In this document: positions 17,090-25,947 of the stretch, piece after piece
How the letters are laid out: every line of letters starts with the position of its first letter
How positions within the stretch are numbered: the stretch's first letter is position 1
Origin: Methylorubrum rhodesianum
GTDB lineage: Bacteria > Pseudomonadota > Alphaproteobacteria > Rhizobiales > Beijerinckiaceae
DNA length: 64,000 nt
Assembly (NCBI RefSeq): GCF_014199985.1
Contig: NZ_JACHOS010000004.1
Location: 124,001-188,000, forward strand
Direction of reading: 5' to 3'
Made by a program: the position numbers and the translations under genes
The notes under the pieces: model-generated
The model's database searches: none
What the model was told of the DNA's origin: nothing
Seen by the model: only the letters and a program-made list of their open reading frames with translations

Positions 17090-17368
17090 GGTCGGCCGGC
17101 CTGGACGCTCCCGCGCACGACCGGGACGGGCTCGCCGGCGACGAGGGCTTGGTCGGCGGGGCCAACGACTGGGACCGGGCCGCCGCCGTGGGGAGCGCTG
17201 GCACCGCCGGCCTGTCCCGACGGACGTCCCCATCGCCGATGGGTCGCGGCGAGCACGGCCGTCGCACGCGCGCAGCCTTCCGTCGTCGAGGGTACGGGCG
17301 CGTCTATCGCGGGTGGGACACTTGCCCCGGCCGGATGGGCCGCGACGCCGGCGGATACCCGCGCCGTT

Positions 17369-19432
17369 TCAGCCGGCCGCACTCAGGTCCCTGGTCCTCC
17401 CGAGCACGCCGGCCATTGCCGGTGCGATATCCGTCGAGCGGGTGATCGAGGCCCCGCCCCCGGAAACCAGATCCAGGTCGTGACGCCGGCCGGGCGACGT
17501 GGGCTCGCTGATCAGGCGCCGGCACAGCAACTCAGCCAGCGACGGATCCTCGACGGCACAGACGATCTGCCGCCCCGATCGCTGCAGGGCTGAGAGCACC
17601 TCGACGAGGTGCAGGGCCCGGAAATCGTCGATGTGCTGGACCGGGTCGTCGAGCATGAGCGTCCGCCAGGTGCACCACGGTCGGGACAGGTGAACGGAGA
17701 GGAGGAAGGCCAGGCCGGCCGCACGCCTCTGCCCGCTGCTGAACACGAATTGCGGGTTCAGCCCGTTGCCGACCCTCAAGCTCAGGAAGCGCTTCACGTC
17801 GCCGCGTATGCCGTAATCGATGGTGCGCCACTCGGAGTGCGGGCGGAGCCGTTGATACAGCTCGTTCAGCAGCGGGCTGATGACCGCGAGGCGCTCGTCG
17901 ATGATCTCGGCATTCGTCCTGCGGACGGTACGGTCCAGCGTCCGGGCGGCGGTCACGGCCGCGCGGGCCCGCGCGAGCCGGTCCGCCGCGGCGTCGGCTT
18001 CCACCCGGAGCGCTTCGAGATGCGCTTCTAGGTCCGTCACGCGTTCCACCGCCTGCGAGGCTTCCAAGGTGAGGATGCTCCGCTCCAGGTCGATCAACCG
18101 GCTCCGTTCGGCCTGCACGGCCGCGTCGAGGGCGCCGGCGTCGTGCGCGAGCTTCCCGTCCAGCGAGCGTCGCACGAGCTCGGCCGACAGCGCCTCTTCG
18201 CGGGCCGACAGCTCGGCCTCGGCGGACGCGAACCGGAGGACCGCCGCCTCGGTCTCCCGCAGGATCTCGGCCGCGGCCTCGTGCCGGGTCCGGGCCGCCG
18301 CGAGTTCGGCGCGCGCCTCCGGCACCCCCGAGCGCCGGGCGGCGAGCCGCTCGCGCGCAGCCGCGAGCCCCGTCTCGAATTCGGAGGCGCCTTGCGGCGC
18401 GCGACAGAGCGGGCAGCGGTCGTCATGAAGCCCGACCCGGCTGCCATGGTCGACCAGGATGGCCAGCGACGCGGCGAGCGCGTCGGTCTCCTGCTCCTTG
18501 TGAAGGCGCGCCTCGGCAGCCTCCAGCGCGTGGCGGGCCGCCCGGACCGCGGCCTCGGCCTCGGCCGCCGCCACCGCCGCCGCGTCCCGGCCCGCGCGGA
18601 AATCGGGGCCGGCGACCGTGTCGCGCAGCGCGGTCACCGCGCGAACCTCGTCCGCGACCCCACCCATCTCGCCGAGGCTCAGCCGGCGGCGGGCCAGCGC
18701 CTGCCGCGCCGCCGCGACCCGGCTGCCCAAGTCCTGGCCGCCGGCCGGCGTCAGTCCGTCCAGGCTGGACAGGGCGGCGGCGATGTCGCCGGCCTGCAGG
18801 GCGACGTCCCGGGTCTCCTCCAGATCGGTCAACGCCGCCGTCAGGCGCGCGCGCGCCTCCTCGTAGGCGTGCGCGGCCGTATTGTGCGCGCCCTCGGCGG
18901 AGGACATGACCTCGCGCGCCTTGGCGGCGTAATCCGGGCCTTCGATGGCGCCCAGCGCCGCCCGCACGAGCTCGAAGCGCTGCGTTTCCGTCAGGTCGAG
19001 GCTGAGCGCCGCGATCCATTCGTCGCGGATGATGGAGGTCCTGCAGACCTGCTGCAGCGCCCGCTCGGGCTTCGCGCCCGGGACGCAGAGCAGTGCCTCG
19101 ATGCGGGCCGCGTCCCGGTCGGCGCCGGTCTCGCGCGAGCGCGTCACGGCAAAGCCGCTCCCGTCATCGGCACGGAACCCCACCGTGACGAAGTGCGCCT
19201 CCGGCTGCCCCTCGCCGCGCCACCAGACATAGTCGTCGAGGCTCTCCCTGGCCGCCTTGTCGACGAGGTACTTGTCGATCTGGCCCGTGAGCGCGAACTC
19301 GACCGCGTCGCACAGCGTGCTCTTCCCGACGCCGTTGCGTCCGCAGATGACGGTAAAGCCGGGGCCGAAATCCACGCGTTGGCGCTCCCGGAAGCCCCGG
19401 AAGCCGCACAGTTCGAGGTAGTCGAGCCTCAT
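17369..19432 (-). CDS. Rad50/SMC-like ABC ATPase of an ABC-3C system
   Basis: A 687-residue ATPase. Walker A GRNGVGKST is at 31-39. Two long coiled-coil arms flank a zinc hook, CPLC at 340-343. The ABC signature SSGQRRAAGLAF is near 564-575 and Walker B LMLDDPVQHIDD near 591-602. Rad50-type proteins use this layout to clamp DNA, but Rad50/SbcC are larger and sit beside a Mre11/SbcD nuclease, absent here. In ABC-three-component conflict systems (the Aravind group's classification) such an ATPase is encoded with a small middle protein and a toxic effector, exactly the arrangement seen. Its ATG overlaps the stop of the middle gene by 4 bases. Confidence 0.82.
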   Translation of the reverse strand: MRLDYLELCGFRGFRERQRVDFGPGFTVICGRNGVGKSTLCDAVEFALTGQIDKYLVDKAARESLDDYVWWRGEGQPEAHFVTVGFRADDGSGFAVTRSRETGADRDAARIEALLCVPGAKPERALQQVCRTSIIRDEWIAALSLDLTETQRFELVRAALGAIEGPDYAAKAREVMSSAEGAHNTAAHAYEEARARLTAALTDLEETRDVALQAGDIAAALSSLDGLTPAGGQDLGSRVAAARQALARRRLSLGEMGGVADEVRAVTALRDTVAGPDFRAGRDAAAVAAAEAEAAVRAARHALEAAEARLHKEQETDALAASLAILVDHGSRVGLHDDRCPLCRAPQGASEFETGLAAARERLAARRSGVPEARAELAAARTRHEAAAEILRETEAAVLRFASAEAELSAREEALSAELVRRSLDGKLAHDAGALDAAVQAERSRLIDLERSILTLEASQAVERVTDLEAHLEALRVEADAAADRLARARAAVTAARTLDRTVRRTNAEIIDERLAVISPLLNELYQRLRPHSEWRTIDYGIRGDVKRFLSLRVGNGLNPQFVFSSGQRRAAGLAFLLSVHLSRPWCTWRTLMLDDPVQHIDDFRALHLVEVLSALQRSGRQIVCAVEDPSLAELLCRRLISEPTSPGRRHDLDLVSGGGASITRSTDIAPAMAGVLGRTRDLSAAG

Positions 19433-19959
19433 GGCGCATCCACCAGGATGCGCGCCACGTCGGAAGCGCTCGCGGCGCCCAGGAAGGCGGCCACCGCGGC
19501 GTCCGGAACGTCGCTCAACCGCGACCGCAGACGGGCGCGGTAGTCGGCGCCGCCGATCACGGGCGCGCTGAGAACCGGCAGGAGGGGCAACAACGTCCTT
19601 CGCAGGTCGGCCGCCGTGCGCAGGTCGCCGCGCGCGATCTTGCGGGTCATGGAGAAGTTCTCCTCGATCCGCTCGATCTGCCGCGCGAGGCCGGGTTCGG
19701 CACCGCCGGCCAGGAACAAGGCGTAGACGTTCCAGGCCTTGGCGCCCGCGGACCGCAGCGAGGCCGCATGTCGGCCGAGCGTGGCCTGCTGGACCTGCCG
19801 CCAGTCGGCGAGCAGGCTCTCGCCGCTCCCGAAGACGTGCAGGAAGCCGGCGACGGACGCATTCTCGAAGCAGACGACCGGCACGCTGCCGCCCGGCCAG
19901 GTCCAAGTCTCGTAGCCGGCCGAGCGGAGCAGCACCTCGGATTGGGTCGCGATGTCCAT
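19429..19959 (-). CDS. Putative ABC-3C middle component
   Basis: A 176-residue soluble protein of no family I recognise by sequence. It is helical with a strand-rich start (YETWTWPGGSVPVVCFENAS) and has no catalytic motif, signal peptide or membrane segment. Its place between a SIR2 effector and a Rad50-like ATPase, coupled to both by overlapping stop/start codons (TGATG upstream, ATGA downstream), is that of the middle component of an ABC-three-component system, thought to link the ATPase sensor to the effector. The ATG at 19959 was chosen for the overlap. Confidence 0.65.
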   Translation of the reverse strand: MDIATQSEVLLRSAGYETWTWPGGSVPVVCFENASVAGFLHVFGSGESLLADWRQVQQATLGRHAASLRSAGAKAWNVYALFLAGGAEPGLARQIERIEENFSMTRKIARGDLRTAADLRRTLLPLLPVLSAPVIGGADYRARLRSRLSDVPDAAVAAFLGAASASDVARILVDAP

Positions 19960-21278
19960 CACACACCGAGCTCCTGGCGTGCCGCGGGAAGGTCGAGCCA
20001 CGCCGCCGAAGCGCCCGGCCGGATGATGTCGCCCGGGCGCCCCTCCCGCACGAGGTTCACCGGCAGGCCGACGTCGACGGCGCCGGCGCAGACCACGACG
20101 TCGGCGACCTCGAACGGTGTCTCCCTGAACCGGTCCTGCGTCGTCTGGAGCAGCGTACCCGAACCGTTCACGACCCTGACCCGGCGGCCGGCGAGATCAT
20201 AGCCGACGGAGGTCTGGACGGCGCCGGCACGGCGCAGCAACAGGTGCGCGTAGCCCAAGACTTCGGAAGGGCCGGGGTTCCGCAAGGTCGCGGCGGCGGT
20301 GGCCGGCACGCCTTCGGCGTCCCGACGAAGGCCGTAGAGGTCCTCGCTGCCCAGATCGGGGGGATCGAGCCAGGCCGATTCGCACGCCGCCCCCGTCTCC
20401 CTCTCCACCGCGGCGCGTCCGGCGTGCAGCACCTTGCGGAGGTAAGCCCGGGAGAACGCCCGGCGGAGTTCGTCGAGGACCTCGGCCCCCGAGCGCCTGA
20501 CATGCGCGAAGCGGACGTTCGCCGAATTGGCCAACGTCCAGAGCTCGGGGGCCTTGGCCTGCAGGACGTCCTCGCCCGCGAGGTCGACCAGGGTCACCGA
20601 CAGCGGCGCGACGCCCGTCATCGCCTCGGCGAGAACGGCATTGAGGTAGGACCAGTCCGACCAGAAGCCGACGACGAGCAGGTCCTTCTCGCGCAGGTTC
20701 GCCGCCATCCAGGTCTTGGTCTTGGCGATGCGCGCGGCGATCACGCCGTCCTCGGTGAGCTGCGACGCCGTCCAGACGGTGGCGCGCCGCTCGCGCACCG
20801 AGCAGCCATGGAACTTGAGCAAGGGCGCGTGCATGCGGGCCCGCACGGTGGCCTCGTCGCCGTCGAGCGAGGCGGCGAGGTCGAACCCGTAATCCTGTGC
20901 GCGGCGCTCGATCAGGTTGTCGTAGTTCGCCGATACGGCGCCGGCAGCCATGCGCGTGATCAGGAAGTCCGCCACCGCCGCGTGGCCGGCGTTCGGCGGC
21001 CTGACGAAACTCTCCCAGGGAACGAGGGCCTCGATGAAGACCGAGCCGAGGGTGTCGTCCCTCGCGAAGATCTCCGCCAAGGCTTCCAGGTCGCCGCGCA
21101 ACCCCGGCGGGCACGCGGGGTCGATGCTCATGACATACCGGTCGTAGCAACTGGTGGCCACGGACCATGCCGACGGTAGGGAGCTCGGCGGCGCCATCGA
21201 CAATCCGGCACCGCAGAGTATGACGAGGCGCCCCGCTTCCATGGAGGCGAGCAATCGCGCACGAACCGCCGCGTCCAA
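19959..21278 (-). CDS. SIR2-like NADase effector
   Basis: A 439-residue protein with an N-terminal SIR2-like domain: GAGLS (23-27) for NAD binding, SANYDNLIE (116-124, the usual TNYD element) and KFHG (155-158) with the probable catalytic His157. The zinc-finger cysteines of protein deacetylase sirtuins are absent, as in bacterial NAD-degrading SIR2 effectors (Thoeris ThsA, DSR, SIR2-Ago). A C-terminal domain of about 150 residues (from about 285) is unassigned and may contact its partners. It starts with TTG at 21278 behind a strong GGGAGGAAC ribosome binding site. First gene of the operon. Expected role: NAD depletion and abortive infection once the ATPase is triggered. Confidence 0.8.
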   Translation of the reverse strand: MDAAVRARLLASMEAGRLVILCGAGLSMAPPSSLPSAWSVATSCYDRYVMSIDPACPPGLRGDLEALAEIFARDDTLGSVFIEALVPWESFVRPPNAGHAAVADFLITRMAAGAVSANYDNLIERRAQDYGFDLAASLDGDEATVRARMHAPLLKFHGCSVRERRATVWTASQLTEDGVIAARIAKTKTWMAANLREKDLLVVGFWSDWSYLNAVLAEAMTGVAPLSVTLVDLAGEDVLQAKAPELWTLANSANVRFAHVRRSGAEVLDELRRAFSRAYLRKVLHAGRAAVERETGAACESAWLDPPDLGSEDLYGLRRDAEGVPATAAATLRNPGPSEVLGYAHLLLRRAGAVQTSVGYDLAGRRVRVVNGSGTLLQTTQDRFRETPFEVADVVVCAGAVDVGLPVNLVREGRPGDIIRPGASAAWLDLPAARQELGV

Positions 21279-21553
21279 CCCGTTCCTCCCTTGCCTCGCG
21301 AACCTTTACGGTGGCGTAGACCGAGATCACACTCAAGGCAAAGTAAGGCGACCCAGCTTCTCTCGCCCACGCCGCACGCGCATCGAACCGTCGGCCCAGA
21401 AAGTCGCGCCGGCGTAGGTTGCGCGCTGTCGTCTCGGCGACAAGGTTTCAGGCCGCCTGTTCCGGGCCGGGGCGGCTGATGGGTCTGGCGAGACAGGTCC
21501 GAGGCGCGGGCCCGCATGGCTTCTCTGGGCAAGGCCCGGCGGCTGTCCCGCCC

Positions 21554-22223
21554 TCAAGGCAGCGTCGGCTGCACCTCGCGCTGGACCTTGGCGGGCAAGC
21601 CGTACAACTCTCCCATCAGGGCGATGAACTCGCCCTAGCCACCGTAGCTGGGGTGGCGGACCCGCTCGGCCGTCATGCCCAAATCCGCCAGGGCCGCCTC
21701 AGCGTCCCTCGTGATAGCGACCATGGTGCGAGGGCGCGGTTCCGAGACCAGCCATTCGAGGAGGTGGGGGGAAGCCTGCCGTTCGAGACCGGCTGTGGCA
21801 GCGATTGGGAAGCGGGCCGCCGGAGGCGTGCGGGTGGAGCGGGAAGACATTCCAGAGGAAGACCGGGCGCCGCAGGTGCCGGAGGACCTGCCAGGTCACC
21901 GTCGCGGTGCGCTCGGCCACCGCCGGCCCCCGGGCGGCCCGTGAGAGCGGCAACTGCCCATGGAGGCCGGCATGGGCGGGGAGGTGAGCCTCGTCCGTGA
22001 GCGCCAGGCCAGTGCGCCGCCCGCCGCGATACCCGAGGTCGCGCGCTATCCAGATCGGATCGACGCCTCCCGCGAGGGCCGCCTCCGGAACGAGCCGCAG
22101 GTTCTCCCTCCGGATCTGCGGGGCGTCGGCCCCGTCGTGATCCGGACAGACCACGGCGTAGGGGTTGAACGCGTCACGGAAGCGAAGCGCCGCCAGGGCA
22201 TCGATGAAGGCGGCCGGTGTCAT
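21554..22223 (-). pseudogene. Uracil-DNA glycosylase superfamily gene, disrupted
   Basis: Joined frames encode a protein of about 220 residues beginning MTPAAFIDALAALRFRDAFN, with NPYAVVCPDHD, the family stretch GVDPIWIARDLGYRGGRRTG, FLWNVFPLHPH and a C-terminal HPSYGG. Two lesions break it. An extra base at about 21787 shifts the frame within NRCHSR/LERQAS. An in-frame TAG at 21635-21637 interrupts the region before GEFIALMGELYGLP, probably from a CAG codon. The rest of the C-terminus is intact to the TGA at 21554. The decay looks recent. Confidence 0.75.
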
Positions 22224-22348
22224 GTCGGCAGGCTCGCGACCGCAGGCCGGGCCGGGGCTTCCTGGGACGACCGGCGACCGGCCTGCCTGACAGCTAGCCG
22301 CTTCGCCGACCGTTACCGCACCTGCGGCGGCTTCGTGATCCCGGCCGC

Positions 22349-22729
22349 TCAAGCCTTGTTCGTGAACCGCGCGGTGGCGGCCTTGCCGCCGACCTTGAGC
22401 GAAACCGTTGCCACGACCTGGCCACTCGCCGCGACGGGAAGCTTGCCCTGCACGCTGTTGGAGCCGGCCGGGCTGAGGTCGACCTTGTAGCTCTTGCCGC
22501 CGACGAGCACCGTTGCGGTGCCCGAGACCTGGGACGCCGGAACGGGCTTGCGCATCTCGTCCAGGACGTAGACGGTCACGTCGGTGTCCTTCACCACGAG
22601 TTCCAGCCAGAGCTCCTGGGCCTCCTGCACGAGGCCGCCGTGCGCGGCCTTGGGTGCCTCGCCATGGGCGAGGGCAGAACCGGATGCGAGGCTGAGGGCA
22701 AGAACCAACGGAATCGCGAAGAGCTTCAT
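22349..22729 (-). CDS. Secreted periplasmic protein, copper-island associated
   Basis: A 126-residue protein with a signal peptide (MKLFAIPLVLALSLASGSALA) and a mature start HGEAPKAAHGG that could bind a metal. The rest is beta-rich, possibly an Ig-like fold, with VYVLDEMRKPVPASQVSGTA. I know such proteins as conserved neighbours of copper genes but have no function to assign. It has a good ribosome binding site (GAGGAAA). The adjoining genes encode a glycosyltransferase and a cytochrome c. Confidence 0.65.
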   Translation of the reverse strand: MKLFAIPLVLALSLASGSALAHGEAPKAAHGGLVQEAQELWLELVVKDTDVTVYVLDEMRKPVPASQVSGTATVLVGGKSYKVDLSPAGSNSVQGKLPVAASGQVVATVSLKVGGKAATARFTNKA

Positions 22730-22787
22730 CGTGCTTTCCTCGTAACAAGCCAGAAATCGGTGGTAAACGCGTCTTCGGCGCGGTTTT

Positions 22788-23927
22788 CTAGGTTCCATGT
22801 CGCCCGAACAGGGAGGGGCGAAGACTGCTATCCCGTTCCACAACTGCCTCGAACAAGGCGTCGTAGGCCGTGGCCGCGCGCCGCGGGGAGAAGTCAGCCG
22901 CGCGCCGCCGGCGTCTCTCAGCGTCGCCCGGATCTTCCAAGACGGCTTCGATAGCCTCGGCCATCTTCGTGGCGTCGCCGACCGGAACGATAACCCCAAG
23001 CGCCGGGTCGAGCAGGATCTCGCGCGGCCCGTCGCAATCCGTCGCGACGACCGGCATGCCGTGGGCTAGGGCCTCAACCACGGCAAGACCGAAGGCCTCG
23101 ACGCGTGAGGACAGAACGAGACAACTCGCCTCCGCAAAGGCCGGCCAGGGTTCCATGACGTAGCCGCGAAGCTCGACCCGGCCGGACAGGCCGAGGCGGT
23201 CGATCTCGGCTTCGAGACGCGCATACTCGACCCCCTCGCCGAGGATCACCAAGCGCGCGCTCGGTTGTCGTACCTTGGCGAAGGCGCGCAGGAGGGTCTG
23301 ATGATCCTTCGCATGGTCCAGGCGACCCACGGAAAGGATGACCGGCACGGTCCGGTTGGGTGCCTTCTCCGCCACGCGATCAGAGAGGACCGGATTGTAG
23401 ATCCGGCTCAAGCGGCTCGGATTGGCCGCAAGCCTCTCCTGCAGGTATCGGGCAAGCCCGTCCGAGACGGCGATTGTACGAGCGGCCATCCGGGTGAGAA
23501 GCGGCGTGGCGAGGTAGCCGATGCGGCTGAGAAGCCCACGCTCGTTCGCCGTATAGCCATGGTACGTGATGACGCTCCGGCGCAAGCGGCCGGCCAGGAC
23601 CGCTGCCACCGTGTGCTTGAGGTTTGAGGAGGCCAGCGCGGAGATCGTGACGTCCGGCCGCTCGCGACGTATCAGCCCGGCAAGGCGCGCCGTTGAGCGT
23701 AGATGTCCGCCTCCTAACACGACAAGCCGAGCATCGGGGCTCAAATGAGCCATGTTTTCCCGGGCCTCGTAATCAACGGCCACAACTACTTCATGTCCGA
23801 ACTTGCAGAATTCAGTGGCGAGGATTGCCCACACGCGTTCTGCTCCGCCGCCTGCGAGGGCGTGCACGTACATCAGAATTCTACGCGGAACAGGTCTCGG
23901 CCTGTCGGAAGCAGGTGGAGCATTCAC
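22788..23927 (-). CDS. Glycosyltransferase family 4
   Basis: A retaining GT-B glycosyltransferase of about 379 residues. The N-terminal domain starts ILMYVHALAGGGAERVWAIL. The C-terminal nucleotide-sugar domain has ILSVGRLDHAKDHQTLLRAF, and the EX7E motif appears as SSRVEAFGLAVVEALAHGMP with CDGPREIL after it. It probably adds a sugar to a surface glycan; donor and acceptor are unknown. The GTG at 23927 gives the whole domain with an 18-residue leader; an ATG at 23873 (MYVHALAGG) is the alternative. It is an outsider among copper genes. Confidence 0.8.
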   Translation of the reverse strand: MNAPPASDRPRPVPRRILMYVHALAGGGAERVWAILATEFCKFGHEVVVAVDYEARENMAHLSPDARLVVLGGGHLRSTARLAGLIRRERPDVTISALASSNLKHTVAAVLAGRLRRSVITYHGYTANERGLLSRIGYLATPLLTRMAARTIAVSDGLARYLQERLAANPSRLSRIYNPVLSDRVAEKAPNRTVPVILSVGRLDHAKDHQTLLRAFAKVRQPSARLVILGEGVEYARLEAEIDRLGLSGRVELRGYVMEPWPAFAEASCLVLSSRVEAFGLAVVEALAHGMPVVATDCDGPREILLDPALGVIVPVGDATKMAEAIEAVLEDPGDAERRRRRAADFSPRRAATAYDALFEAVVERDSSLRPSLFGRHGT

Positions 23928-23968
23928 AGGAAGTACCCTGCCTCGGCGCCGGCGTCGTACGGCTCCCG

Positions 23969-24607
23969 CTAATGGTTGTGCTTGTGGCGCGCGCCGCCGT
24001 CCGGCTGCGCTGTGCTGGAGGGGTTCTCCGCTGCCTTCGTGCCGTCCGTCCCGGCGGCGCCGTGGTTCATTCCGGCATGAGCGTCGCCTGCCTGTGCCTG
24101 CATCCACAGGTCGTTGTACTCGTCGTCGGTCATCTCCGGCAGCTTCCGCAGCAGCGCGACCGTCGCCCAAAGCATCTCGTCCCCGTCGCTCGCCATCGAC
24201 GGCATGCCGCTCATCTTGATCCCGTTCTTCAGGATCCAGAACAGCTCGCCCGCACTGTAGCGCTTCGCGGCCTCCTTGAGATTCGGCGGCTCAGGATACA
24301 TGCCCTCCGCGACCTCGTTGCGCTTGGTGCCCGGTCCGCCATGGCACGTGGCGCAATGCTCGGCGAAGTGCCCGACGGCCGGCACCAGCTTGGCTTGTTC
24401 GTCGTAGCCCGCCGGCGGCAGCAGGCCGGCCGCGTGGGCTCGGATCGAGCGCACCCGTGCCGTCTCCAACACCCACGAGGTCAGGGCCCAGTGCGGCTCC
24501 GTCGCGGCGACGTTGAAGACGCCAGCGTAGATCACGGCCGCGGCGGCGACCGTCGCCAGGATGCCGGCCGAGAGCAACGTGAGGAAGGCGATCTTGGCGG
24601 TTTGCAT
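23969..24607 (-). CDS. Membrane-anchored or secreted c-type cytochrome
   Basis: A 212-residue protein with one N-terminal hydrophobic segment (about 6-30) and a single haem site CATCH (85-89). A probable axial methionine lies in IKMSGMPSM. The C-terminal tail is rich in Ala, Gly and His (HAGMNHGAAG, HKHNH) and may bind copper. Cytochromes of this kind pass electrons in the periplasm and often accompany CopA-type multicopper oxidases, which lie upstream here. The start at 24607 was preferred over a longer frame because it gives an uninterrupted signal/anchor. Confidence 0.8.
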   Translation of the reverse strand: MQTAKIAFLTLLSAGILATVAAAAVIYAGVFNVAATEPHWALTSWVLETARVRSIRAHAAGLLPPAGYDEQAKLVPAVGHFAEHCATCHGGPGTKRNEVAEGMYPEPPNLKEAAKRYSAGELFWILKNGIKMSGMPSMASDGDEMLWATVALLRKLPEMTDDEYNDLWMQAQAGDAHAGMNHGAAGTDGTKAAENPSSTAQPDGGARHKHNH

Positions 24608-24710
24608 GGATGTGTCCTGAGTGACCGGTTCAGAGACGGGCCGCCCACGCGTCAGGTGCGGGGGGGCCGTCGGACGAACTGGGATGAGCGCTCTCGTCGG
24701 ATCCGTCTTC

Positions 24711-25421
24711 TCACCGCGCCTTCTGGATGCGCGTGATGGCAAGCTGCCCGTTCACCCGGTCGGCGGAGAACCGGACCCGGTCCCCGGCCTTCACCCCCTT
24801 GAGGATGGCAGGGTCGGCAACCCGGTAGGCCATCGTCATGGCGTCCATGTCGATGTTCGGGATGCGCTCGTGGTCCAGCGTGACCTTGCCGGCGGCCTCG
24901 TCGACCTTCTGGACGGTCCCGCTCACCAGGGGCGTGTTGGCAGGGGGCTGGGCCGCGGCAGGCTTGGCGGGGGACGCCGGCGCGGGCGACGGCGACGCGG
25001 GCTGGGTCGAGCCGCCCGCCTGCGCCTTGCGGTCCAGCGGACCCTCGCCGGACGGCGTCTGGTTCGGCTGCGGCCGGTAGTCCGACTGCCGGCTCCGGAC
25101 CTGCCATTCCTTGAGGGCGTCGATCTTCTGCTGCTGCTCGTCCTGGATCTTCTGCGCGGTCTCGCGCAGCTGCCGGTCGCCGCCGTAATCGAGCTGCGCC
25201 TTGGCGAGGAAGAGGGACTGCTCGTAGCTCGCGATCAGGAGCTCGGCGAAGTCCCGATCCGGGTCCCCGGTCAGCTTGAGGTTCTTGAACCGGTCCGCCA
25301 TGACCTCGCGCACGCGCTCCAGAGCGGCCGGGGCACCCTTGGCGGGTTGGGCCCAGGCCCCGCCCGAGAGCGGGTTCGCAAGCGCCACGCTCATGGCGGC
25401 CGACAGCAATAGACGTCGCAT
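24711..25421 (-). CDS. DUF305-like domain fused to a CusF copper-binding domain
   Basis: A 236-residue periplasmic protein with a signal peptide ending AWA. The N-terminal domain (about 30-115) follows the DUF305 pattern (DFAELLIASYEQSLFLAKAQ, then a Gln/Ile-rich helix ending LKEW), but its usual HH pair is SY. A Pro/Ala-rich linker leads to a CusF fold (about 165-236) with the copper ligands of DHERIPNIDMDAMTMAY. CusF binds Cu(I)/Ag(I) with His, two Met and a Trp/Tyr neighbour and hands it to the Cus pump. The fusion is unusual. It lies directly downstream of a stand-alone CusF gene. Confidence 0.75.
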   Translation of the reverse strand: MRRLLLSAAMSVALANPLSGGAWAQPAKGAPAALERVREVMADRFKNLKLTGDPDRDFAELLIASYEQSLFLAKAQLDYGGDRQLRETAQKIQDEQQQKIDALKEWQVRSRQSDYRPQPNQTPSGEGPLDRKAQAGGSTQPASPSPAPASPAKPAAAQPPANTPLVSGTVQKVDEAAGKVTLDHERIPNIDMDAMTMAYRVADPAILKGVKAGDRVRFSADRVNGQLAITRIQKAR

Positions 25422-25492
25422 GTGATTTCCTCCGCGGCATGGGGCCGCCGCGCGTGATCGGGCGTGCCCGCGCGGCGGGCCCGTTCGAGGCG

Positions 25493-25777
25493 CTACTTGG
25501 CTTTTTGGATCTGGGTGACGGTGTACTGGCCGCCGGCCTCGTCGACGTCGAACTCGACCTTGTCCCCGGACTTCAGGTCCTTGAGCATCGCCGGGTCCTT
25601 GACCTTGTAGGCCATGGTCATGGCGTCCATGTCGAGCTTCGGAATGCGCTCGTGGTCCAGCGTGACCTTGCCGGCGGCCGGGTCGACCTTCGTGACCGTG
25701 GCCTTGACCGATTGAGCCCAGGCCGGGCTCGCCAGAGCCAGCAGCGCGGCGAGGGCGAAGGGAGGTACCTTCCTCAT
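25493..25777 (-). CDS. cusF: Periplasmic copper chaperone CusF-like
   Basis: A 94-residue secreted protein: a signal peptide ending in AWAQS, then one OB-fold CusF domain with DHERIPKLDMDAMTMAY, containing the conserved His and the Met-x-Met pair for Cu(I)/Ag(I). The whole C-terminal domain of the next gene is closely related, so one arose from the other. It sits between the CopA oxidase and the DUF305-CusF fusion and should supply metal to the CusCBA pump. Confidence 0.82.
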   Translation of the reverse strand: MRKVPPFALAALLALASPAWAQSVKATVTKVDPAAGKVTLDHERIPKLDMDAMTMAYKVKDPAMLKDLKSGDKVEFDVDEAGGQYTVTQIQKAK

Positions 25778-25947
25778 CGTATTCTCCTGATGGTCGTTGT
25801 GCCGCTGCACGGGCACTTGTTGAGGGGCGATGGCGCCCGCGCAGCGGCTTTCGGGCGGACTAGGTCCACCCGAACCCGTCCGCCGGTGCCCGCCCGCATC
25901 GGGGCGTCGTTCCGGCGGAAGCTTGGAAGACATCCGGCATCGCCGGC

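Noticed and set aside
17369-19432. SbcC or RecN as the identity of the Rad50-like ATPase
   Set aside because: SbcC is longer and paired with SbcD; RecN lacks a CxxC hook. Neither fits a coupled SIR2 gene.
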